Shown: positions 6,615 through 10,969 of the stretch, in pieces
How positions within the stretch are numbered: position 1 is the stretch's first letter
Layout: the number at the start of each line of letters is the position of its first letter
Assembly: GCA_050693875.1 (NCBI GenBank)
Contig: JBOGWP010000189.1
Location: 1 to 10,969 of the forward strand
Length of the DNA: 10,969 nt
From: JBOGWP01 sp050693875
Lineage (GTDB): Bacteria > Actinomycetota > CADDZG01 > JAHWKV01 > JBOGWP01
Direction of reading: 5' to 3'
Translations under genes and position numbers: made by a program
Notes under the pieces: model-generated
Told to the model about the DNA's origin: nothing
The model's input: the letters and a program-made list of their open reading frames with translations, nothing else
Database searches by the model: none

Positions 6615-7228
6615 CCAGGCGGAGCGCGCTCACCGTGCTCGCCACCGGCCTGATCGTGCCCGCGGCTGTGGGGTTGTTCGTGCTCGCGCGCACCCAACCC
6701 CGGGGGAACATCCGGCCTCCGGCCGCATCGGCGCGCCCCGCCTCGCCGACCCCTCCCGCCGTGCCCAGTCCGTCACCCGTGCCCTCGTCGCCGTCCGCCG
6801 AGCCGTCGCCGAGTCGGCGGAGTCCGCTGAGTCGCGAGGCGTCGCCGGTTCCGATCCGAGCACCCCAATCCTGCGCTGGCTCGGGCGACCCGACCACGGG
6901 GACACTCCCCGGCGACGACCCCAGGGCCGGAAAGGCCTGGGTGACGGTGGGGGACCTCCACGGGACCTGCGACGCCAGCTCGCCGGTGTTCCACCTCCGG
7001 GGAATCGACACCCGGTTGGTCTTCCAAAGCGATGCCGAGTCCTTCGTGGTCTTTCTGGTGGACGCCCGAGAGGGGCTCGACGCGACCGCCGGCTACGCAG
7101 ACCTCGAGTGCGGATCCCCGTGCTCCGGCACGCAGGTGCTGGTGAACCCGGCCGGCGACTACGCCCTGCGCGTACAGGCGGGCGAGGCCCCCTGGCGCGT
7201 GGTCGTCCAGGAGTATCGCGCACCCTAG
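6611..7228 (+). CDS. Anchored Pro/Ser-rich protein, PPC-like C-domain
   Basis: A 205-residue protein I do not recognise by name. It starts in the ATGA overlap with the transporter stop, so the two are probably translated together. Residues 1-26 form one hydrophobic N-terminal segment (ALTVLATGLIVPAAVGLFVL), either a membrane anchor or uncleaved signal. Residues about 34-83 are a Pro/Ser/Ala-rich linker. The exported C-terminal part (84-205) is strand-rich, has Cys residues in QSCAGSG, HGTCDAS and LECGSPCSG that could form disulfides outside the cell, and ends in GDYALRVQAGEAPWRVVVQE. That ending resembles bacterial PPC-like beta-sandwich domains (inference). Coupling to a transporter suggests an accessory envelope protein for it. 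The coding region stops exactly where the remnant of the next gene's DNRLRE domain begins. Confidence 0.75.
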   Translation: MTRRSALTVLATGLIVPAAVGLFVLARTQPRGNIRPPAASARPASPTPPAVPSPSPVPSSPSAEPSPSRRSPLSREASPVPIRAPQSCAGSGDPTTGTLPGDDPRAGKAWVTVGDLHGTCDASSPVFHLRGIDTRLVFQSDAESFVVFLVDAREGLDATAGYADLECGSPCSGTQVLVNPAGDYALRVQAGEAPWRVVVQEYRAP

Positions 7229-7346
7229 CCGGGAGGTCCCGTCGCACTACGAGGCCGTCCCGGCGGCGACCTCCGGTCCCTTCGAGGCGGGCGCGTGGGT
7301 CGAGCTCGACGTCACGCCGCTGGTCTCGGGGCTGGGGCCGGTCTCG
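7229..7346 (+). pseudogene. Remnant of DNRLRE/CBM96-like domain
   Basis: In the frame of the metallophosphoesterase, the bases before its first ATG encode SGPFEAGAWVELDVTPLVSG and then LGPVS, running without a stop into MAIASTARDIIRFASRETG and then PHLVVET. This is the back half of a DNRLRE (CBM96-like) domain, whose usual text is AGTWVExDVTxxV, then a strand, then FxSRExxxxxPxLVV. The front half of that domain and the expected signal peptide are absent. The frame is closed upstream by TGA at 7143-7145, and no ATG, GTG or TTG lies between there and 7347. Recognisable homology begins about 7230-7270, right after the stop of the previous gene. A deletion or rearrangement joining two unrelated sequences is the simplest reading. 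Confidence 0.65.
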
Positions 7347-8309
7347 ATGGCGATCGCGAGCACCGCCCGGGACATCATCCGATTCGCCTCCCGCGAGACC
7401 GGCGCAAGCGGCCCACATCTCGTCGTGGAGACCGACGGAGCGGCGGTGGTCGGGCCGCCGTTCGCGCAGCCACCCCCTACGGCCGACCCGGTCCTCGCCG
7501 CCGCCGGTGACATCGCCTGCGACCCGACCGGCGGGGCTGCCCCGACCGAGGCTGCCTGCCACATGGGGGCCACCTCGGACGTTCTCCTTGCGCTTGCCCC
7601 GACGATCGTGGCCCCCTTCGGAGACCTCCAATATGAAGACGGGGCCCTGTTCAAGTTCCAGACCTCGTACGAGCCGACCTGGGGCCGGCTCAAGGCGATC
7701 ACCCGTCCGGCGGTCGGCAATCACGAGTACCGCACCGCAGGCGCGGCCGGGTACTTCGCCTACTTCGGCGCGGCCGCCGGCGACGCCCCGGGTGGCTACT
7801 ACAGCTACGACCTGGGCACCTGGCACGTGGTCGTCCTCAACTCGAACTGCGGCGAGGTGGGTGGCTGCGGGGCCGGATCCCCGCAGCTCCAGTGGCTGCG
7901 GGCCGACCTTGCCGTCAACCCCGATCAGTGCACGCTCGCCTACTGGCACCGTCCTCGGTTCAGCTCCGGGAAACACGGGGGGGACGCCTCGCTCAGCGAC
8001 ACCTGGCAGGCGCTCTACGACGCGGGAGCCGAGGTCGTGCTCAACGGTCACGATCATGACTACGAGCGGTTCGCACCCCAGTCGCCCAACGGGTCGCGAG
8101 ACGACGCCCGAGGCATCCGAGAGTTCGTGGTGGGGACCGGAGGCAAGAGCCACTACCCGATCGGGAATCCGATGGCCAACAGCGAGGCGAGGAGCGACGA
8201 CACCTTCGGCGTGCTCGCCCTCACGCTTCGGGGAGGCGGCTACGACTGGCGGTTCGTCGCAGATTCGGGCGGCGCCCCCGTCGACTCCGGAGCAGGGACC
8301 TGCCACTAG
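7347..8309 (+). CDS. Metallophosphoesterase, 5'-truncated gene
   Basis: A calcineurin-like phosphoesterase, expected to cleave phosphate esters with a two-metal centre. From ATG 7347 it has 320 residues. The metal-binding motifs look complete: GDIACD (54-59), GDLQYE (92-97), GNHEY (124-128), WHRPRFSS (His201) and GHDHDYER (234-241). GIREFVVGTGGKSHY and the C-terminal DSGAGTCH are typical of secreted actinobacterial members. Such proteins normally start with a signal peptide and a complete DNRLRE domain. Here only the end of that domain is left (residues 1-30 plus the untranslated remnant before ATG 7347), and there is no signal peptide. If translated from 7347, with only a poor GGGG stretch as ribosome site, the product would stay in the cytoplasm, so the gene may be a recent pseudogene. 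The catalytic region itself has no stops or frameshifts. A sequencing or assembly error is an alternative, but the missing front half is not found in any frame of the window. Confidence 0.8.
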   Translation: MAIASTARDIIRFASRETGASGPHLVVETDGAAVVGPPFAQPPPTADPVLAAAGDIACDPTGGAAPTEAACHMGATSDVLLALAPTIVAPFGDLQYEDGALFKFQTSYEPTWGRLKAITRPAVGNHEYRTAGAAGYFAYFGAAAGDAPGGYYSYDLGTWHVVVLNSNCGEVGGCGAGSPQLQWLRADLAVNPDQCTLAYWHRPRFSSGKHGGDASLSDTWQALYDAGAEVVLNGHDHDYERFAPQSPNGSRDDARGIREFVVGTGGKSHYPIGNPMANSEARSDDTFGVLALTLRGGGYDWRFVADSGGAPVDSGAGTCH

Positions 8310-8404
8310 GCTGAGGGCCTGTGGGGTTGCGAGATCGAGGCTCGTCCGCCCCGAGAATTTGTCGATTTCGCGGCGCACCGTTCGTCTCACATACGACCAT
8401 TCCC

Positions 8405-8417
8405 GAGGAGGAGGAAG
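8405..8417 (+). promoter_or_regulatory. Ribosome binding site of YCII gene
   Basis: A run of GAGGAGGAGGAAG contains two overlapping AGGAGG cores, the nearer ending 6 nt before ATG 8421. It is the strongest ribosome site on the plus strand of the window and suggests efficient translation. Confidence 0.85.
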
Positions 8418-8420
8418 CGG

Positions 8421-8804
8421 ATGAAGTTCATGCTGCTGATCTACCAGGGCGACGCGCCGAGGCCACGTCGCGACGGCGAAAGCAACGAGCGCGCGGTGGC
8501 CGCGTTCGAGAACCTCCCGGAGGACGAGAAGAAGGCGATCTACGGCGCCTACATGGCGATCAACCAGACTCCAGGCGTGAGCCCCGGCCTCCAGCTTCAG
8601 CCCCCGGAGAGGGCGACGACCGTTCGGGTGCAGGGCGGCAAGACGCTGACCACCGACGGCCCGTTCGTCGAGACCAAGGAGGCCATCGCAGGCTACTTGC
8701 TGTTCGAGGCCGACGACCTCGACGCCGCGATCGAGCTTGCCGCGCGGATCCCGTCGACCAGCATGGGTGGCGCGGTCGAGGTGCGCCCGATCGTGGAGTG
8801 GTAG
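8421..8804 (+). CDS. YCII/DGPF-domain protein
   Basis: A 127-residue small soluble protein of the YCII-related (DGPF) family. It starts MKFMLLIYQGD, and carries the family signature TTDGPFVETKEAIAGY with DGPF at residues 79-82. It then continues into LLFEADDLDAAIELAARIP and ends EVRPIVEW. The ferredoxin-like alpha-beta fold and length are typical. The biochemical role of the family is mostly unknown; some relatives are enzymes or sit beside ECF sigma factor genes. No sigma factor gene follows here: the next gene is the convergent exporter permease. The 111-nt gap before it contains no other gene, and its excellent ribosome site suggests an independent transcription unit, although I cannot point to a clear promoter. 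Confidence 0.9.
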   Translation: MKFMLLIYQGDAPRPRRDGESNERAVAAFENLPEDEKKAIYGAYMAINQTPGVSPGLQLQPPERATTVRVQGGKTLTTDGPFVETKEAIAGYLLFEADDLDAAIELAARIPSTSMGGAVEVRPIVEW

Positions 8805-8820
8805 GGCTCCTCGATCAGGC

Positions 8821-8838
8821 CCTCCGCGATCGGAGGGA
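8821..8838 (+). terminator. Hairpin terminator after YCII gene
   Basis: CCCTCCG (8821-8827) pairs perfectly with CGGAGGG (8832-8838) around a CGAT loop, 16 nt after the YCII stop. The stem is strong and GC-rich, but only ATT follows, so it is a terminator with a poor U-tract, as is common in high-GC actinobacteria. Confidence 0.55.
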
Positions 8839-8866
8839 TTCGTCCTCGCGGCACTGATCGGCTGCT

Positions 8867-8887
8867 CGGCGACGTCGACCTCGCCGA
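8867..8887 (-). terminator. Hairpin terminator after exporter operon
   Basis: TCGGCGA (8867-8873) pairs perfectly with TCGCCGA (8881-8887) around a 7-nt loop. On the minus strand it begins 10 nt past the permease stop (8898-8900). It is placed to end the ABC exporter transcript, facing the separate YCII hairpin. No U-tract follows on the minus strand. Confidence 0.5.
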
Positions 8888-8897
8888 ACGGCTCGCC

Positions 8898-9770
8898 TTA
8901 CTCGGCCCGCCGGAACTGCACCACGCCCCCGATCAGCAGCGCCACCGCCATCGCGGCGACCAGGATCAGCTCGACCGGGGTCGGGACGTGCCAGCTCCCC
9001 CAGGTCACGCCCGGGCTCAGCCGGTGCACCAGCGCCGGGCTCAGGCTCAGGTGCGCGAACACTGCCCGGCGCATCGGGTCGACCACGTAGGTGAGCGGGT
9101 CGATCCGCGTGAGCACGTGCAGCCATGCCGGCAGGTTCGAGAGCGGGTAGAGGGCCCCCGAGAGGAAGAACATCGGCATGAGAAAGACTTGGGTCATGGC
9201 GAAGAAAGTCTGGATGCTGCGCATCCGGGCCGCCACGATCACCCCGACCGCGGTGAGCGTGAACGAAAGCAGGAGCAGCTCGCCCACGAGCGTGAGGAAC
9301 AGCGACAGGCGGTAGGGCACCCCCACCAGCCCGGCCAGCGACAGCACGATCAGCCCCTGGAACGTGGCGACACTCGCCCCGCCGAGGCACTTGCCGAGCA
9401 CGATCGCGCTCCGCCGCACCGGGGCGACCAGCATCTCGCGCAGGAACCCGAACTCCCTGTCCCACACGATCGAGCCGGCGGAGAAGATCGCCGTGAACAT
9501 CGTCGCCATCGCCAGCACGCCCGGGAACATGAAGGTCCGCAGACTCAGGCCCCCGGTCCCGCCGGAGGCGAGCGTCGAGAGGCCCGTCCCGAGCACGAAG
9601 AGGAACAGGATCGGCTGCAGCAGCGACGAGACGATCCGGGGCCGGTCCTGGAAGAAGCGGATCAGCTCCCGCTGCCAGACGATCTTGATCGCCCGCAGGT
9701 CGTGGCGAAGCGTCCCCTCCGGCAGCCGGACGGGGACGACGGGCGTGGCCGTATCGGTTGCCACCGGCAC
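8898..9770 (-). CDS. ABC-2 type exporter permease (DrrB-like)
   Basis: A 290-residue membrane component of an ABC exporter, pairing with the ATPase encoded just upstream. A cytoplasmic N-terminus (RAIKIVWQRELIRFFQDRPR) leads into the first helix (SSLLQPILFLFVLGTGLS). Next come FPGVLAMATMFTAIFSAGS and the conserved WDREFGFLREMLVAP segment (103-117) typical of ABC-2/DrrB permeases. Helices follow around GELLLLSFTLTAVGVIVAA and QVFLMPMFFLSGALYPLSNL, and a last one near the end (LILVAAMAVALLIGGVV), giving about six in all. Substrate cannot be read from sequence; relatives export antibiotics, lipids or polysaccharides. GTG 9770 follows the ATPase stop after one base. AGGAGG at 9780-9775 is 4 nt from GTG 9770 and 10 nt from the in-frame GTG 9764, so the exact start is open. 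Confidence 0.92.
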   Translation of the reverse strand: MPVATDTATPVVPVRLPEGTLRHDLRAIKIVWQRELIRFFQDRPRIVSSLLQPILFLFVLGTGLSTLASGGTGGLSLRTFMFPGVLAMATMFTAIFSAGSIVWDREFGFLREMLVAPVRRSAIVLGKCLGGASVATFQGLIVLSLAGLVGVPYRLSLFLTLVGELLLLSFTLTAVGVIVAARMRSIQTFFAMTQVFLMPMFFLSGALYPLSNLPAWLHVLTRIDPLTYVVDPMRRAVFAHLSLSPALVHRLSPGVTWGSWHVPTPVELILVAAMAVALLIGGVVQFRRAE

Positions 9771-9771
9771 C

Positions 9772-10839
9772 TCACCTCCTGCGGAATGCCGCCACCATCT
9801 GCTTCAGCGGGTTCACCGCCTCGGCATCGCGGATGGTGCGGCCGGTGTACTTCATGAACACGTCGTCGAGCGTGGGGCGAGCGACCTTGACCGAGCTGAT
9901 CGGCACCCCCAGCCCGGCGAACAGTCGGGGGACGAACTCCTCGCCCGAGGACACCGAGAAGGTCACAGCGTGCTCGTGGATCCCCGCCTCGATCCCGAAC
10001 CGCTCCCGAAGAGCGGCGATGGCGGCCTGGTCGTCGCCGGTCTGGATCTGCAGCCGGTCTTTGCCCACGCTCGCCTTCAGGGCCTCCGGCGTGCCGAGGG
10101 CCACGATGCTGCCGTGGTCGATGATCGCGATGCGGTCGCAGTACTCCGCCTCGTCCATGTAGTGGGTGGTGAAGAAGATCGTGATCTCCTCGTTGGTCCG
10201 CAGCTCGCCGATGTACTCCCAGATCGAGGCGCGGGTCTGGGGGTCGAGGCCGATGGTCGGCTCGTCGAGGAACAGCACCCTTGGGGAGTGCAGCAGCCCC
10301 CGGGCGATCTCGAGCCGGCGCATCATCCCGCCCGAGAAGGTGTGGACCTTGCTGTCCTTGCGATCAAACAGGCCCACCAACTCGAGCACCTGCTGGATGC
10401 GCGGCCCCACCTCGGCGCGCGGCACCCCGTACAGCTCGGCATGAAAGCGAAGGTTTCGCTCGGCGGTGAGGTAGCCGTCGAGGGTGGTCTCCTGGAACAC
10501 CAGCCCGATGTTGCGCCGGACCGCATCCCGCTCCCGGACCACGTCGAAGCCCGCCACGGCGGCCCGCCCGGCGGTGGGGGTCGCCAGGGTGCACAGCATC
10601 TTGATCGTGGTGGACTTGCCGGCGCCGTTGGGGCCGAGGAAGCCGAAGGTCTCGCCGCGGGCGACATCGAAGTCGATCCCCGCCACCGCGCGGATCTCCC
10701 CGTACCGCTTGACGAGCCCGCGCACCGAGATCCCGGGCCCTGACCTGTCCGATGCCGCCTTCGCCGCCTCGTCGGTGCTTCCGGGCGAGAACACCGCCTC
10801 AGGCGAGCCCAACCGGCCCTCGTTTCCGCATCGATCCAC
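9772..10839 (-). CDS. ABC exporter ATP-binding protein (DrrA-like)
   Basis: A 355-residue ATPase that powers the DrrB-like permease encoded one base downstream. All nucleotide-binding motifs are intact: Walker A GPNGAGKST (69-77), Q-loop Gln116 in GLVFQ, signature FSGGM (168-172), Walker B LFLDEP (189-194), D-loop at Asp199 and switch His226 in TTHYMDEAE. After about residue 245 there is a C-terminal extension ending with PTLDDVFMKYTGRTIRD, which is typical of DrrA/CcmA-type subunits. GTG 10839 lacks a good ribosome site. GTG 10794 (shortening by 15 residues) is an alternative, with GAGG 2 nt before it. Both leave the conserved domain, which begins near ISVRGLVKRYG (37-47), complete. The start lies only 30 nt from a transposase stop on the same strand, so an insertion element may have displaced its original promoter. 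Confidence 0.93.
   Translation of the reverse strand: MDRCGNEGRLGSPEAVFSPGSTDEAAKAASDRSGPGISVRGLVKRYGEIRAVAGIDFDVARGETFGFLGPNGAGKSTTIKMLCTLATPTAGRAAVAGFDVVRERDAVRRNIGLVFQETTLDGYLTAERNLRFHAELYGVPRAEVGPRIQQVLELVGLFDRKDSKVHTFSGGMMRRLEIARGLLHSPRVLFLDEPTIGLDPQTRASIWEYIGELRTNEEITIFFTTHYMDEAEYCDRIAIIDHGSIVALGTPEALKASVGKDRLQIQTGDDQAAIAALRERFGIEAGIHEHAVTFSVSSGEEFVPRLFAGLGVPISSVKVARPTLDDVFMKYTGRTIRDAEAVNPLKQMVAAFRRR
9775..9780 (-). promoter_or_regulatory. Ribosome binding site of permease
   Basis: AGGAGG on the minus strand overlaps the end of the ATPase gene, directly before its TGA. It serves either GTG 9770 (4-nt spacer) or GTG 9764 (10-nt spacer). The overlap shows tight translational coupling of ATPase and permease. 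Confidence 0.75.
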
Positions 10840-10852
10840 CTTAGGACTCGGA

Positions 10853-10890
10853 AGGAAACAAGATGATCATTAGAGGCTCTCCTGTTTCCT
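10853..10890. repeat. Inverted repeat at transposase gene end
   Basis: AGGAAACA (10853-10860) pairs perfectly with TGTTTCCT (10883-10890) around 22 nt. The loop contains the 8-bp palindrome ATGATCAT (10863-10870) and the transposase stop codon (TAA, complement of 10870-10872). A further GTTTCC lies at 10822-10827. It could be the terminator of the transposase gene or a sub-terminal repeat of the element; the outer end of the element is not defined here. Confidence 0.5.
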
Positions 10891-10969
10891 CGGGCTGATC
10901 GTGTAGTTCCACTCACCGTGGAAGGCGTGCGCCTCGATCCGGATCGCGGCGAGCTCCCGCTCGCTCACC
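10870..10969 (-). CDS. ISAzo13-type transposase, C-terminal end (partial)
   Basis: The last 32 codons of a gene entering from beyond the right edge, read on the minus strand and ending TAA (followed directly by an overlapping TGA). The translation includes SERELAAIRIEAHAFHGEWN followed by YTISPRKQESL. The FHGEWNYTI segment close to the C-terminus, preceded by a short helix rich in Glu/Leu/Ala, is what I know from ISAzo13-family (Rhodopirellula-type DDE) transposases. Only the tail is visible, so whether the gene is intact cannot be judged, and a related non-mobile DDE remnant is possible. Being on the same strand and 30 nt upstream of the ABC ATPase gene, its transcription could run into the exporter. 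Confidence 0.65.
   Translation of the reverse strand, partial: VSERELAAIRIEAHAFHGEWNYTISPRKQESL

Noticed and set aside
6630..8390. 586-codon minus-strand frame
   Set aside because: Antisense to the anchored protein and the metallophosphoesterase; no motif.
6544..8424. 626-codon plus-strand frame starting at TTG
   Set aside because: Overlaps three better-supported genes in other frames and is Arg/Pro/Ser-rich without motifs.
9364..10743. 459-codon plus-strand frame
   Set aside because: Antisense to the ABC exporter genes, whose motifs are unmistakable.

Overview
The window is very G+C rich, uses codons ending mostly in G or C and has frequent GTG starts. Its gene set fits a high-GC actinobacterium: GYW-type SDGGVFAFGD repeat protein, DUF4331 protein, actinobacterial-type secreted metallophosphoesterase and a DrrAB-type exporter. 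I lean towards the Acidimicrobiia/Thermoleophilia side because I associate the GYW repeats with that group, but the sequence does not prove it.

Layout. 1-398 holds no gene I can support, but has three hairpins packed into 105-174. 399-1283 (+) is an exported protein made of six 42-residue repeats. 1375-2841 (+) is an exported DUF4331 protein, followed after 4 nt by a TPR lipoprotein (2846-4168, +). A minus-strand lipoprotein with two probable NTF2-like domains (5021-4209) sits between this pair and a divergently starting NicO/RcnA-type nickel/cobalt transporter (5055-6614, +). The transporter overlaps by ATGA with an anchored Pro/Ser-rich protein (6611-7228, +). Next is a metallophosphoesterase (7347-8309, +) preceded in frame by only the back half of a DNRLRE/CBM96-like domain. 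A YCII/DGPF-domain protein follows (8421-8804, +). It converges on a two-gene ABC exporter read from the minus strand (ATPase 10839-9772, permease 9770-8898). The right edge carries the last 32 codons of what looks like an ISAzo13-family transposase (minus strand), only 30 nt upstream of the exporter.

How the genes may work together. DUF4331 protein, TPR lipoprotein, NicO-type transporter and the coupled anchored protein look like one cell-envelope module. The transporter has a large exported N-terminal domain and a His-rich loop, which points to handling of a divalent metal; the roles of the other members are unknown. The antiparallel lipoprotein lies inside this module and may be co-regulated through the 33-nt gap it shares with the transporter. 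The ABC pair is a self-contained exporter of unknown substrate.

The most notable points are the missing front of the metallophosphoesterase gene, the envelope module split by an opposing gene, and the transposase end abutting the exporter. I saw no tRNA, rRNA, CRISPR array or complete mobile element. All family assignments are from reading the translations; no database search was run.
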